DNA of 64,000 nt from Oleomonas cavernae (GCF_003590945.1 NZ_QYUK01000011.1:1268001-1332000); one strand, 5' to 3'. Shown: positions 11,305 through 20,670, counted from the first letter of the stretch. The notes: generated by a model from the letters alone, not told the origin. Numbers and translations: made by a program.

Positions 11305-11330
11305 AATAATATGGATAGCAGAAAATTATT
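11305..11330. promoter_or_regulatory. Candidate LysR operator in the divergent gap
   Basis: AATAAT (11305-11310) and ATTATT (11325-11330) form an inverted repeat with a 14-bp spacer. The AT-rich 117-bp gap lies between the lysR start and the MFS start. The position and dyad symmetry suit a LysR-type site, but the arms are short and AT-rich. Confidence 0.35.
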
Positions 11331-11381
11331 CTTCACGCGTGATGAATCGCTGTGTCGGTTTCAGCCTGAGGGGTTGCTTCG

Positions 11382-12605
11382 ATGGTTTCCATCCAGTCCG
11401 GCTCGCGTGCGGAACGTCCGATCAAGCCGTTGACGGTGGGTCTCACGGGCGCCTTGGCGCTGGCCGTCGCCATGGGCATCGGGCGCTTCGCCTTCACCCC
11501 GCTGCTGCCGATGATGCTGGCCGACAAACTCGTCGACCTGCCCGGCGGCGGTTGGCTCGCCACCGCCAACTACCTGGGCTACCTGCTGGGCGCCTTGCTG
11601 TGCATGATCCTGCCGCGCTTCGCCGATGCGGCGGCCATGGTGCGCCTGGGGCTGGCCGGCACCATCGTGGTGACCTTGGGCATGGCGCTGCCTTGGCCCG
11701 ACCTGTGGCCGGTGCTGCGCTTCCTGGCCGGCGTCATGAGCGCCTTTGTCTTCATCTTCACCTCGGGCTGGTGTGTCGCCCGGCTGGCCAGGCTGGATGC
11801 CCAGGCCATGGGCGCGCTGATCTTCATCGGCCCGGGCTTGGGCATCATCCTTTCGGGCCTGATGACCAGCGGCATGGTCGCCCTGCACTGGACGGCGTCG
11901 ACCGGCTGGGCCGTGCTGGGGCTTCTGGCCCTGGTGCTGACCGTCGTGGTCTGGCCGGTGTTCAGGGGAGGGGAGCACGTAGGCATCCCGGCGCCCGGCC
12001 AAGGCGCCGGCGTGCCTGCCCGCGGCAGCCGGGTCGAGCAGGGGCTGTTCACCCTGGCCTACGGCCTGGCCGGCCTTGGTTACATCATCACCGCGACCTT
12101 CCTGCCGGTGATCGCGCGAGAAGCCTTGCCGGGATCGATCTGGCTGGACCTGTTCTGGCCCGTGTTCGGCCTGGGCATCATGCTGGGGGCGGTGATCTCC
12201 ACCCGTATTCCGGTGCGCGTCGATCCCCGGCTGATGCTGATCGGCCTCTACCTGCTGCAGGCCGCCGGCGTCATGATGGCGCTGTGGCTGCCCAGCGCTA
12301 TGGGCTTTGCTCTGGGCAGCCTGATGGTCGGCGTGCCGATGACGGCCATCACCTTCTTTGCCATGCAGATCGTGCGCCGGCTGCGGCCCGATGGGGTGGC
12401 TGCTTTCATGGGGCTGCTCACGGTGCTCTACGGCCTGGGGCAGATCGCCGGCCCGCCCCTGGCCGCGGCGCTGCTGGCCCGTGCCGACAGCCATGCCCAG
12501 GGATTTGCCTTGTCGCTGGAATGCGCAGCGCTCAGCTTGGTGATCGGCGTGCTGATCTACCTGTGGCTGATCCGGGCCTATCCGGCAAAACAAGAAGGAC
12601 ACTGA
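11382..12605 (+). CDS. YbfB/YjiJ family MFS transporter
   Basis: This is a 407-residue inner-membrane transporter with about 12 hydrophobic segments. The N-terminal signature ALAVAMGIGRFAFTPLLPMML is characteristic of the YbfB/YjiJ group of major-facilitator proteins. Helix-rich segments such as NYLGYLLGALLCMILPRF and FMGLLTVLYGLGQIAGPPLAA support this. The substrate is unknown. It is divergent from lysR and followed 2 bp later by a nitronate monooxygenase, so regulator, exporter and oxygenase look like one unit. Confidence 0.88.
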   Translation: MVSIQSGSRAERPIKPLTVGLTGALALAVAMGIGRFAFTPLLPMMLADKLVDLPGGGWLATANYLGYLLGALLCMILPRFADAAAMVRLGLAGTIVVTLGMALPWPDLWPVLRFLAGVMSAFVFIFTSGWCVARLARLDAQAMGALIFIGPGLGIILSGLMTSGMVALHWTASTGWAVLGLLALVLTVVVWPVFRGGEHVGIPAPGQGAGVPARGSRVEQGLFTLAYGLAGLGYIITATFLPVIAREALPGSIWLDLFWPVFGLGIMLGAVISTRIPVRVDPRLMLIGLYLLQAAGVMMALWLPSAMGFALGSLMVGVPMTAITFFAMQIVRRLRPDGVAAFMGLLTVLYGLGQIAGPPLAAALLARADSHAQGFALSLECAALSLVIGVLIYLWLIRAYPAKQEGH

Positions 12606-12607
12606 CC

Positions 12608-13672
12608 ATGTGGCCCGACCGACGCATCCAGGATCTCTTCGGGATCGAGCTGCCGATCATCCAGGCCCCCATGGCCGGCGCCAACCTGTCCGACATGGCG
12701 ATCGCGGTGTCGCAGGCGGGCGGCCTGGGCTCGCTGCCCTGCGCCGTGCTCGGCCCCGAGCAGGTCCGGGCCGAACTGGGCATCATCCGCCAGCGCACGG
12801 ACAAGCCGTTCAACGTGAACTTCTTCTGCCACCAGGCGCCTGCCGCCGATCCGGCGCGGGAAGCTGCCTGGCGCCAGCGCCTGGCAGGTTACTACAGCGA
12901 ATTCGGCATCGATCCCCAGGCCCCCATCCCCAGTTCCAACCGCGCGCCGTTCGACGCCACCCTGTGCGACCTGGTGGAGGCATTCAGGCCCAAGGTGGTC
13001 AGTTTCCATTTCGGCCTGCCCGAACAGGGGCTGTTCGACCGGGTGCGGGCGACCGGCGCCAGGATCATCTCCTCGGCCACCACGGTCGACGAGGCCCGCT
13101 GGCTGGAAGATCACGGCTGTGACGCGATCATCGCCCAGGGCTTCGAGGCGGGCGGTCACCGCGGCATCTTCCTGGGCAACGACATCTCGACCCAGGTCGG
13201 CACCATGGCCCTGGTGCCCCAGGTGGTGGACGCGGTGCGCGTGCCGGTGATCGCCGCTGGCGGCATCACCGATGCCCGCGGCATCGTCGCGGCCTTCGCC
13301 CTGGGTGCTGCGGCCGTGCAGCTCGGCACCGCCTATCTGTTCACGCCGGAAGCCAGGCTGACCCCGGCCCACGCCCGTGCACTGGCCCAGGCCAAGGAGA
13401 GCGAAACGGCGCTGACCAATGTCTTCACCGGCCGACCGGCGCGGGGCATCCTGAACCGCGTGATGCGCGAAGTGGGGCCGATCAGCGACCTCGCCCCGGC
13501 CTTTCCGCTGGCCGGCGGCGCCTTGATGCCGCTGCGGGCCAAATCGGAACCATCGGGCGATTTCATGTCGCTGTGGGCAGGCCAGGCCTTCCGCCTGGGC
13601 CGCGAGATGCCCGCCGGTGAATTGACCCGGACACTGGCGGCCGAAGCCCTGGCCCGGCTGGCGCCTCAGTGA
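12608..13672 (+). CDS. Nitronate monooxygenase family flavoprotein
   Basis: This is an FMN-dependent TIM-barrel enzyme that oxidises alkyl nitronates or related compounds. The 354-residue product opens QDLFGIELPIIQAPMAGAN and has the substrate/FMN segments AIIAQGFEAGGHRG and PVIAAGGITDARGIVAAFALGAAAVQLGTAYLFTPEA. These are typical of 2-nitropropane dioxygenase-like proteins. GAAGGA lies about 9 bp before the ATG. It follows the MFS gene directly. Its last 7 bp overlap the end of the convergent ABC ATPase gene. Confidence 0.87.
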   Translation: MWPDRRIQDLFGIELPIIQAPMAGANLSDMAIAVSQAGGLGSLPCAVLGPEQVRAELGIIRQRTDKPFNVNFFCHQAPAADPAREAAWRQRLAGYYSEFGIDPQAPIPSSNRAPFDATLCDLVEAFRPKVVSFHFGLPEQGLFDRVRATGARIISSATTVDEARWLEDHGCDAIIAQGFEAGGHRGIFLGNDISTQVGTMALVPQVVDAVRVPVIAAGGITDARGIVAAFALGAAAVQLGTAYLFTPEARLTPAHARALAQAKESETALTNVFTGRPARGILNRVMREVGPISDLAPAFPLAGGALMPLRAKSEPSGDFMSLWAGQAFRLGREMPAGELTRTLAAEALARLAPQ

Positions 13673-15201
13673 TGGCCGGCCATGTGGGCGCCGATCGTCC
13701 TGATGTCGACGTCGCGGTTCTGCGTTTCGTAGGCGATCTTGCCTTCCGACATCACCAGGATGCGGTCGGCAAGCTCGATCAGCTCATCCAGGTCTTCACT
13801 GACCAATAGAACCGCTGCGCCGCCATTGCGCGCCTTGACGATGCGCGAGCGGATTTCGGCCACGGCAGCGAAATCGAGGCCGAAGCAGGGATTGGCGACG
13901 ATCAGCAAGTCGACCTCGCCGGTGAATTCCCGCGCCAATACCGCGCGCTGGACATTGCCGCCCGACAGGGTGGCGATGGCGGCCTGGGGCGAACTGGTCT
14001 TCACCTTGTAGGCTGCAATCATGTCGGTTGCATTCGCGGTAATCCGGCCGCGGTCGAGCAGCGCGGCCGGCTTGCCCGCCGGGGTTTCGTCGAAGATGCG
14101 GAAGGCCAGGTTTTCGGCCACCGACATCCTGGGCGCGCAGGCATTCTTCAGCGGCTCCTCCGGCAGCAGGCGGACCTTGTGCGCCCGCGTCTCCGCCCGG
14201 CTGGCGCCATAGGGCGTATCGTGCACCAGCACCGCGCCGGCGGCCGGCAGGCGCTGGCCGGCCAGCACCTCGACCAGCTCTTTCTGGCCGTTGCCCGAAA
14301 TGCCGGCAATGCCCACGATCTCACGCCGATAGACGTCGAGGGCGGCCAGATCGACCTGGGTGAGGCCGGTGCGGCCGGTCACCTTGAGGTTGCGGATGGA
14401 GAGCACGGGCGCGCCGTCGTCCGGCACGCCTTCCTTGCCGCCGACGCTGGGCAGGGAAGTCGCGCCGACCATCATGGCGGCCATCTCGCCGGTCGAGAGT
14501 TCGGCGACCAGGCCCGACCCGGCGAGCCTGCCCCGGCGCAGGATGGTCACCCGGTCGGCGTAGCGCGTCACCTCGCGGAACTTGTGGGTGATCATCAGGA
14601 TCGAGAGGCCCTTGTCGCGGGCCATGCCGCCCAGCAGGGTCAGCACCTCGTCGGCCTCGTCGGGGGTGAGGACCGAGGTCGGCTCGTCGAGGATCAGCAC
14701 CCGGCGATCGAGATAGAGCTGCTTGAGGATTTCGGTCTTCTGCCGCTCGCCGGCCGAGAGCCGCTCGACCGGCTGGTCCAGGGGAACCTGGAAAGGCATG
14801 CGTTCCAGGAAGGCGGCGATGGCCGCGCGTTCGCGCCGCCAGTCGATGACGGTGGGCACGTCGACCCGCGACATGACCAGGTTTTCCGCGACCGTCATCG
14901 ACGGCACCAGGGTGAAGTGCTGATAGACCATGCCGATGCCGAGCTTGTGGGCATCGCGCGGGTTGGCCATTTCGCGCTCGATGCCGTCGACCAGGATGGC
15001 GCCCTCGTCGACGCCCTGGTAGCCGATGATGCATTTGACCAGGGTCGATTTGCCGGCGCCGTTCTCGCCCAAGAGGGCGTGAACCTCGCCCCGTTCGATC
15101 CGTATGGAGACCTTTTCGAGCGCGGTGAAGGCGCCGAAGCGCTTGGTGATCTCGAACGCTTCGACCGCGGCCTCGGGGCGGGGGGCGTCCGGCTCGGTCA
15201 T
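13666..15201 (-). CDS. BMP-type ABC transporter, tandem ATP-binding protein
   Basis: This is the ATPase of a nucleoside/BMP-type (YufO-like) importer, 511 residues with two nucleotide-binding domains. Domain 1 has Walker A GENGAGKST, signature LSAGERQKTEILKQL and Walker B VLILDEPTSVLTPDE. Domain 2 has the relaxed P-loop GISGNGQKEL, signature LSGGNVQRAVLARE and LLIVANPCFGLD; asymmetric domains are normal in this family. ATG 15201 shares one base with the TGA of the biuret-hydrolase-like gene (TGATG), which ties the two translationally. An upstream in-frame extension is rejected because it lies inside that gene. Confidence 0.92.
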   Translation of the reverse strand: MTEPDAPRPEAAVEAFEITKRFGAFTALEKVSIRIERGEVHALLGENGAGKSTLVKCIIGYQGVDEGAILVDGIEREMANPRDAHKLGIGMVYQHFTLVPSMTVAENLVMSRVDVPTVIDWRRERAAIAAFLERMPFQVPLDQPVERLSAGERQKTEILKQLYLDRRVLILDEPTSVLTPDEADEVLTLLGGMARDKGLSILMITHKFREVTRYADRVTILRRGRLAGSGLVAELSTGEMAAMMVGATSLPSVGGKEGVPDDGAPVLSIRNLKVTGRTGLTQVDLAALDVYRREIVGIAGISGNGQKELVEVLAGQRLPAAGAVLVHDTPYGASRAETRAHKVRLLPEEPLKNACAPRMSVAENLAFRIFDETPAGKPAALLDRGRITANATDMIAAYKVKTSSPQAAIATLSGGNVQRAVLAREFTGEVDLLIVANPCFGLDFAAVAEIRSRIVKARNGGAAVLLVSEDLDELIELADRILVMSEGKIAYETQNRDVDIRTIGAHMAGHH

Positions 15202-15905
15202 CACGGCAATCCCGCCAGCAGGGCCTTGGAACTGGCGACGGCACCGAACACGCCGCCCTGCATCTTCACCATGCTGAGCGCGGCCAGGTGGTTCTCGTGC
15301 TTGGTGGCGCCGCAGCAATCCTCGACCAGCAGGCATTCAAAGCCCAGGTCGTTGGCCTCGCGCATCGTGGTGTGGACGCAGACATCGGTGGTGATGCCGG
15401 TCAGCACGATATTGTCGATCCGCCGCTGCTTGAGGATCAGGGCCAGGTCGGTGGCGCAGAACGAACCCTTGCCCGGCTTGTCGATGATCACCTCGCCGGC
15501 GATGGGGGCGAGGTCGGGAATGATTTCCCAGCCCGGTTCGCCGCGGATCAGGATGCGGCCGCAGGGGCCGGGATCGCCGATGCCCGCCCCGATGCGCTGC
15601 GAGCGCCAGCGCTTGTTGGGTGGCAGGTCGGCCAGGTCGGGGCGGTGGCCCTCGCGGGTGTGGATGATGTGGTAGCCCTTGGCGCGCATGGCGGCGAGCA
15701 CGGCCTTGATCGGTTCGATCGGCGCCTGGGTCAGCGACAGGTCGTAGCCCATGTGGTCGACATAGCCGCCCTTGCCGCAGAAATCGATCTGCATGTCGAT
15801 GATGATCAGCGCCGTATTGCCGGGGCGCAGGTCGCCGTTCCACGGCCAGGCATAGGGCTCGGCGGCGACTGGGCCTTGCTCGGGGGCGGGTTGGGCTTGG
15901 GCCAT
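15201..15905 (-). CDS. biuH: Cysteine hydrolase of the isochorismatase fold, probable biuret amidohydrolase
   Basis: The 234-residue enzyme has the isochorismatase-family triad Asp37 ([11 protein letters not shown]), Lys143 ([10 protein letters not shown]) and Cys176 ([17 protein letters not shown]). The block [13 protein letters not shown], the [14 protein letters not shown] stretch and [16 protein letters not shown] closely match what I remember of Rhizobium leguminosarum biuret hydrolase, with the triad displaced by one residue. That enzyme converts biuret to allophanate and ammonia. A related ureide amidase is the main alternative. AGGAGG lies before the ATG. The gene sits inside a BMP ABC operon, between the second permease and the ATPase, suggesting coupled uptake and hydrolysis. 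Confidence 0.78.
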   Translation of the reverse strand: MAQAQPAPEQGPVAAEPYAWPWNGDLRPGNTALIIIDMQIDFCGKGGYVDHMGYDLSLTQAPIEPIKAVLAAMRAKGYHIIHTREGHRPDLADLPPNKRWRSQRIGAGIGDPGPCGRILIRGEPGWEIIPDLAPIAGEVIIDKPGKGSFCATDLALILKQRRIDNIVLTGITTDVCVHTTMREANDLGFECLLVEDCCGATKHENHLAALSMVKMQGGVFGAVASSKALLAGLP

Positions 15906-15920
15906 GGCGACCTCCTGTTC

Positions 15921-16844
15921 CTATTTGGTAATCGACAACTCGCCCGGTGCGCCGGCCAGCGAGCGGGTGGGCGAGGCGGTGGCGATCATGATGGCAAGGG
16001 TGAGCACATAGGGGGCGGCATAGAACAGGTAGTAGCCTTGGGTGACGCCGACCGATTGCAGGGCCGGGCCCAGGGCGCCCGCACCGCCGAACAGCAGCGC
16101 CGCCCAGAAGCAGGACAGCGGGTTCCAGCGCGCGAAGATGACCAGCGCCACCGCCATCAAGCCCTGGCCCGACGAGATGCCCTCGTTCCAGCTTCCTGGA
16201 TAGTAGAGCGAGAGATAAGCCCCGCCGAAGCCGGCCAGCATGGAACCGAATGCGGTGCAAAGGATGCGGATGCGGTTCACGCCATAGCCCATGGCGCGCG
16301 CCGCATCCGCGCTGTCCCCGACCATGCGGATGACGAGCCCAAGCCTGGTATTGCGGAAGCCCCACCACAGCACCAGCGCCAGCGCGATCCCGATCAGGAA
16401 CAGGACATTGATCCGCAGCGCCGCCTGAAGCTGTGGAATATCCGACCAGCCGCCGAAATCGATCGCCGGCAGATCCGGGGCGACCGGCTGGATGTAGGGC
16501 TTGCCGAAGAAGAAGGCGAGGCCGGTGCCCAGCAGCATCAAGGCGATGCCCAGGGCGATGTCGTTGACCCGCGGCAGGGAACAGGCCAGGCCGTGGAACA
16601 CCCCGAACAGGACGCCGGCCAGGCCGCCGGCCAGCAGCCCGGCCCAGGCGGAATCGGTCGAGTAGGCCATGGCGTAACCGGCCATGGCCCCGAAGACGAG
16701 CGTGCCTTCCAGGCCCAGGTTGATGCGGCCCGATTTCTCGGTCACGCACTCGCCCAGGCTGACGAACAGGAACGGGGTGGAGACGCGGATGGCGCCGCCC
16801 AGCACCGCGATCGGAACCCCCCAGAGACCCAGGTCCTCGCTCAT
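15921..16844 (-). CDS. BMP-type ABC transporter permease (second)
   Basis: This 307-residue inner-membrane permease is of the YufQ/nucleoside-importer type. Characteristic segments are RVSTPFLFVSLGECVTEKSGRINLGLEGTLVFGA, RVNDIALGIALMLLGTGLAFFFG and the cytoplasmic loop VGDSADAARAMGYGVNRIRI. The ATG at 16844 overlaps the TGA of the first permease (ATGA). The next gene begins about 15 bp after its stop. It should pair with the first permease as a heterodimer. Confidence 0.92.
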   Translation of the reverse strand: MSEDLGLWGVPIAVLGGAIRVSTPFLFVSLGECVTEKSGRINLGLEGTLVFGAMAGYAMAYSTDSAWAGLLAGGLAGVLFGVFHGLACSLPRVNDIALGIALMLLGTGLAFFFGKPYIQPVAPDLPAIDFGGWSDIPQLQAALRINVLFLIGIALALVLWWGFRNTRLGLVIRMVGDSADAARAMGYGVNRIRILCTAFGSMLAGFGGAYLSLYYPGSWNEGISSGQGLMAVALVIFARWNPLSCFWAALLFGGAGALGPALQSVGVTQGYYLFYAAPYVLTLAIMIATASPTRSLAGAPGELSITK

Positions 16845-17887
16845 GCCGCGGCCCTCTTGAACAGCTTGAACCGGCCATAGGCGGTTTCGCTCAGCAGGAT
16901 GGTGACGAAGAGAATGCCCTGGAGCACCAGCACGGTCGCATCCGGCAGGCCCATGCGCCGCTGGATCAGGCCGCCCGCGGCGGCGATGCCGCCCAGCAGG
17001 ATCGCCACCGGGATGACACCCAGGGGGTTATGGCGGGCGAGGAAGGCGACCAGGATCCCGGCATAGCCATAGCCGGCGATCAGCGAGGCATTGGCGCTGC
17101 CCTGGACCGCCGCCACCTCGAACATGCCGGCCAGCCCGGCGCAGGCCCCGCCCAGGCCGGTCATGGCCAGGATCAGGCGGCCCACGGCCAGGCCCTGGAG
17201 CTGGGCCGCGCGGACATTGGCGCCGGTCATGCGGGCGCCAAAGCCGAAGGTCGTCCGCTCGATCAGGAACCAGGCGATGATGCAGGCGATGATGCCGACG
17301 ACGAGGCCCCAATGCACATCCATGCCTGGGATCAGGCCGATCCTGAAGGCCTCGTCGATCGGCGCGGTGGAGGGCTTGTTGAGGCTGGCGGGATCGCGCA
17401 GCGGCCCTTCGACCAGGTGATTCATGAGGGCGATGGCGATATAGGCCATCAGCAGGCTGGAGATGGTCTCGTTGACGCCCCGGTAGTGCCGCAGGGCCCC
17501 CACCGCGCCGATCCACACACCGCCCGCCAGCATAGCGGCCAGCGCCATCGCCAGCAGCCCGACCAGGGACGGGGCGCCGACCATGACATTGGCCATCGCC
17601 GCCGCCGCCAGCCCGCCCAGGACGATAGCCCCTTCGCCGCCGATGACCACCAGGCCCAGGCGGGCGGGCAGGGCGACGCACAGCCCGGCCAGCAACAGGG
17701 GCGCTGCCCGCAGCAAGGTGTTCTGCAGGGAAAACCAGGTGCCGAAGCCGCCCTTGTACATCAGGCTGTAGAACTCGACCGGCGACTTGCCCACCAGCGC
17801 GATGAACACGCCGAACAGGGCAAGGCCGGCGAGCAGGGCGGCGACCGGAATCGCCACCCCCTCGAGGCGCGGCAGCAGCGCTTTCAC
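16841..17887 (-). CDS. BMP-type ABC transporter permease (first)
   Basis: This 348-residue permease is of the YufP type. It reads GTWFSLQNTLLRAAPLLLAGLCVALPARLGLVVIGGEGAIVLGG, then GGVWIGAVGALRHYRGVNETISSLLMAYIAIALMNHLVEGPLRDP, the latter diagnostic for this family. I chose the GTG at 17887 (MKALLPRLEG); it lies 9 bp after the binding-protein stop, and the longer frame upstream is a shadow of the binding-protein gene. It ends in an ATGA overlap with the second permease. Confidence 0.9.
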   Translation of the reverse strand: MKALLPRLEGVAIPVAALLAGLALFGVFIALVGKSPVEFYSLMYKGGFGTWFSLQNTLLRAAPLLLAGLCVALPARLGLVVIGGEGAIVLGGLAAAAMANVMVGAPSLVGLLAMALAAMLAGGVWIGAVGALRHYRGVNETISSLLMAYIAIALMNHLVEGPLRDPASLNKPSTAPIDEAFRIGLIPGMDVHWGLVVGIIACIIAWFLIERTTFGFGARMTGANVRAAQLQGLAVGRLILAMTGLGGACAGLAGMFEVAAVQGSANASLIAGYGYAGILVAFLARHNPLGVIPVAILLGGIAAAGGLIQRRMGLPDATVLVLQGILFVTILLSETAYGRFKLFKRAAA

Positions 17888-17895
17888 GGGCCGCC

Positions 17896-19016
17896 TCAGG
17901 ACGTCGAGCCGATCACCCCTTCGACCAGATAGTTCAAGCTTTCCAGTTCGACCGCGGTCTCGACATAGGCCTTGCCGGCCGCGACCACCTCGTTGCCCTT
18001 GTTGTCCTTGAGCGGCCCCTTGATGACGGCATAGCCGCCTTTGAGGATCTCGGCCTTCACCGCGTCCGCGTTGGCACGCGCCGCGGCCGAGACGGCGGGG
18101 CCATAGGCGCTGGTCTTGATGAAACCGTCGGCAAGGCCGCCGCGCACGAAGTTGGGCAGGGGTTCGCCGGCGAGCGCCTTCTCGACGAACATCTTGTAGA
18201 CCACGGCCCAGTTCCATTCGGCGCCGGTCAGATACTTCTCCGGTGCCAGCGGGGCCTGGCTGGCGTGATAGCCGCAAACATAGGCGCCACGCCCGGCCGC
18301 GGTCTCGACCACCACCTTGGGCCCGTCGACATGGCAGGTGACGACGTCGACCCCCTGGTCGGCCAGGGCATTGGTCGCCTCGGCTTCCTTGACCGCCATC
18401 GACCATTCGCCGGTGAAGATGACCTGGGTGGTGATCGAGGGATCGACCGAGCGGGCGCCGAGGGCGAAGGAGTTGATATTCAGGAGGACCTGCGGGATGG
18501 GCTTGGCGGCGACGAAGCCGAGCTTCTTCGACTTGCTCGCATGGGCGGCGACGATGCCGTTGAGGTACTGGCCCATGCCGATATAGCCGAAGTAGGAGCC
18601 GGCGTTGGCCTGGTGCTTGGCCTTGTCCCAAAGGCCGCCGCAGTGGCGGAACTGAACCTCGGGGAACTTGGCGCACATGGCCAGCATATGCGGGTCGAAA
18701 TAGCCAAACGAGGTGGGGAAGACCAGCGACGCGCCGTCGAGGTTGATCATGCTCTCCATGGTCTTCTGCACCGCCACGGTCTCGGCGACATTCTCCTCCT
18801 CGACCACGGTGACGCCGCTGATGCCCTTGATCGCCGCGGCCCCTTCGGCATGGGCCTGGTTGTAGCCGAAATCGTCCTTGGGCCCGACATAGATGAAGCC
18901 GACGGTCAGGCCGGCGGCGCGGGCCTGGCGGGCGGGCAGGCCGAGGACACCCAGCGCGGTGGCGCCGGCCCCGCCATCAGGACGCTGCGCCGCGAAATCG
19001 ATTTGGCATTGAACAT
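17896..19016 (-). CDS. BMP-family substrate-binding protein with twin-arginine signal (apparent frameshift)
   Basis: This is the periplasmic receptor of the ABC importer. ATG 19016 gives MFNAKSISRRSVLMAGGAGATAL when one G is added to the run opposite 18969-18972. The Ser-Arg-Arg-Ser-Val-Leu motif and hydrophobic stretch ending ARQARAAG form a Tat signal. The mature part begins LTVGFIYVGPKDDFGYNQAHAEG. It contains MGQYLNGIVAAHASKSKKLGFVAAKPIPQV, typical of BMP/Med-family purine-type binding proteins. It is first in the operon, which suggests high expression. The ligand is unknown; the enzyme in the same operon suggests a ureide-like compound. A GC-rich hairpin with GGGACC/GGTCCC arms lies in its 5' leader near 19040-19070. 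Confidence 0.88.
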
Positions 19017-19216
19017 TGCATAGCCCCTGTTCGACCCATGGGACCCGGCCGCGCTGGGCCCGGGGTCCCGTCCAGGGAATTGTATGCAACCGATATGCCA
19101 AGAGAATATGGCGGAAAACAAAGCCAGAAGAAGGACGGGCGCCCCAAAAATCGGCGCGCCCGATGGGCAATTGATTAGAAATTAGGCGGCATCTTCGATT
19201 GCCTTAAAAATGCCCT

Positions 19217-20077
19217 TCAGTCCTTCAGCGGCTGGCCCAGGCGCCCCGCCAGGTCCTGGATGAATTGCCAGGCGACGCGGCCCGACCGGCTGCCGCGGGT
19301 CATGGCCCATTCGATGGCCTCGGCGCGCAGGCGCTCGGGCTCGATCTTCAGGTCGAAATGGCCGGCATAGCCGGTGACCATGGCCAGATAATCGTCCTGC
19401 GGGCAGGCGTGGAAGCCCAGCCACAGGCCGAATCGGTCGGACAGGGAGACCTTTTCCTCGACCGCTTCGCCCGGGTTGATCGCGGTCGAACGCTCGTTCT
19501 CGATCATGTCGCGCGACAAGAGGTGGCGCCGGTTCGAGGTGGCATAGAACAGGACATTGGCCGGCCGGCCCTCGACCCCGCCTTCAAGCACGGCTTTCAG
19601 CGACTTGTAGCTGGTGTCGTTGTTGTCGAAGGAGAGGTCGTCGCAGAACAGCAGGAAGCGCCGCTCGATCCCGCGCAAGCGGCGCAGCAGCTCCGGCAGG
19701 GTGGTGAGGTCCTCGCGGTGGATTTCGACCAGGGCGATGCGGCCCGGGTGGGCCTTGGCGACGGCGGCATGGGCGGCCTTCACCAGCGAGCTCTTGCCCA
19801 TGCCGCGGGCGCCCCACAGCAGGACATTGTTGGCCGGCAGGCCGGCGGCGAATTGCCGTGTATTTTCAAGCAGCAGGTCGCGCACCCGGTCGACCCCGCG
19901 CAACAGCTCGATGGGGATCCGCGCAACCTGCGGCACCCCCTCGAGACGGGGCGGATCGGCATGCCAGACATAGGCCTCGAAGGCCGTCGGGTCGGCGCCG
20001 GCGGCGGCCTGGGGCGCCAGGCGGTCCAGGCTGTCGGCGATGCGGGCGAGCAGGGTGATGAGTCGGTCGTCGGTCAT
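19217..20077 (-). CDS. DUF815-family AAA+ ATPase
   Basis: This is a 286-residue predicted P-loop ATPase of the DUF815 family. It has Walker A LLWGARGMGKSSLVKA, Walker B RFLLFCDDLSFDNND and sensor-like YATSNRRHLLSRDMIENE. The ATG at 20077 starts MTDDRLITLLARIADSLDRL and is preferred over the more upstream one because the family starts close to that helix. It is divergent from yajC. Its role is unknown. Between it and the divergently placed BMP receptor lies a 200-bp gap with a GGGCGC/GCGCCC hairpin near 19136-19164. Confidence 0.86.
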   Translation of the reverse strand: MTDDRLITLLARIADSLDRLAPQAAAGADPTAFEAYVWHADPPRLEGVPQVARIPIELLRGVDRVRDLLLENTRQFAAGLPANNVLLWGARGMGKSSLVKAAHAAVAKAHPGRIALVEIHREDLTTLPELLRRLRGIERRFLLFCDDLSFDNNDTSYKSLKAVLEGGVEGRPANVLFYATSNRRHLLSRDMIENERSTAINPGEAVEEKVSLSDRFGLWLGFHACPQDDYLAMVTGYAGHFDLKIEPERLRAEAIEWAMTRGSRSGRVAWQFIQDLAGRLGQPLKD

Positions 20078-20187
20078 GGCGGCGCACGCTAGCATGGAGG
20101 GCAAAATGGGCGGAGCCTGCGATTTGCATTCCCCCCTGTGTCGCTATAGTCCGCGCGTTTCTATCTTACGCAGAGAATGGCGATCCC

Positions 20188-20532
20188 ATGTTGATTTCGA
20201 CGGCCTATGCCCAAGCAGCCGGTGGGGCCACCGGCGGTGGCGCAGACCTCCTTATCCAGCTTGCTCCGCTGGTTCTCATTTTCATCGTCTTCTATTTCCT
20301 GATGATCCGGCCCCAGCAGAAGCGGATGAAGGAACATCGTGCCCTGCTCGAGGCGGTGCGGCGCGGTGACGTGGTGGTGGCCGGCAGCGGCATCATCGGC
20401 AAGGTCGCCAAGGTGCAGGACGGTGAAATCGTCCTCGAAGTGGCCGAGGGCGTGCGCATCCGCATGCTGAAAAGCACGGTCACCGAGGTGCGCACCAAGG
20501 GCCAGCCGGTCGGCGACGACGCCGGCAAGTAA
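20188..20532 (+). CDS. yajC: Preprotein translocase subunit YajC
   Basis: YajC is the small accessory subunit of SecDF-YajC. The 114-residue product has one transmembrane segment (LLIQLAPLVLIFIVFYFLMI), the hallmark RPQQKRMKEHRALLEAVRRGDVVV and the GIIGKVAKV domain. It lies 138 bp upstream of the fused secDF gene, with a palindromic repeat in the gap. Confidence 0.95.
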   Translation: MLISTAYAQAAGGATGGGADLLIQLAPLVLIFIVFYFLMIRPQQKRMKEHRALLEAVRRGDVVVAGSGIIGKVAKVQDGEIVLEVAEGVRIRMLKSTVTEVRTKGQPVGDDAGK

Positions 20533-20546
20533 TCCTCGGTGCCTCG

Positions 20547-20644
20547 CCGTCCCGGCCGAAGGGCCGGGATCCTGGCGTGGCCCAGGCTCAAAGACCACTG
20601 GTCACAAGGTCCCGGATAGCCGCGTCGCGGCTTCCGGGATGACG
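20547..20644. repeat. Pair of GC-rich hairpins between yajC and secDF
   Basis: One hairpin has arms TCCCGGCC/GGCCGGGA near 20549-20570. A second has TCCCGGA/TCCGGGA arms near 20610-20640, ending in GGGATGACG as in the other palindromic elements of the window. It may attenuate readthrough from yajC into secDF. Confidence 0.6.
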
Positions 20645-20670
20645 AAATAGAACAGAATCAGGCGCGCAAG

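Noticed and set aside
11339-13672. One long plus-strand frame covering both the MFS and the nitronate monooxygenase.
   Set aside because: Only its last part is coding (from ATG 12608); the first part is a shadow of the MFS gene in another frame.
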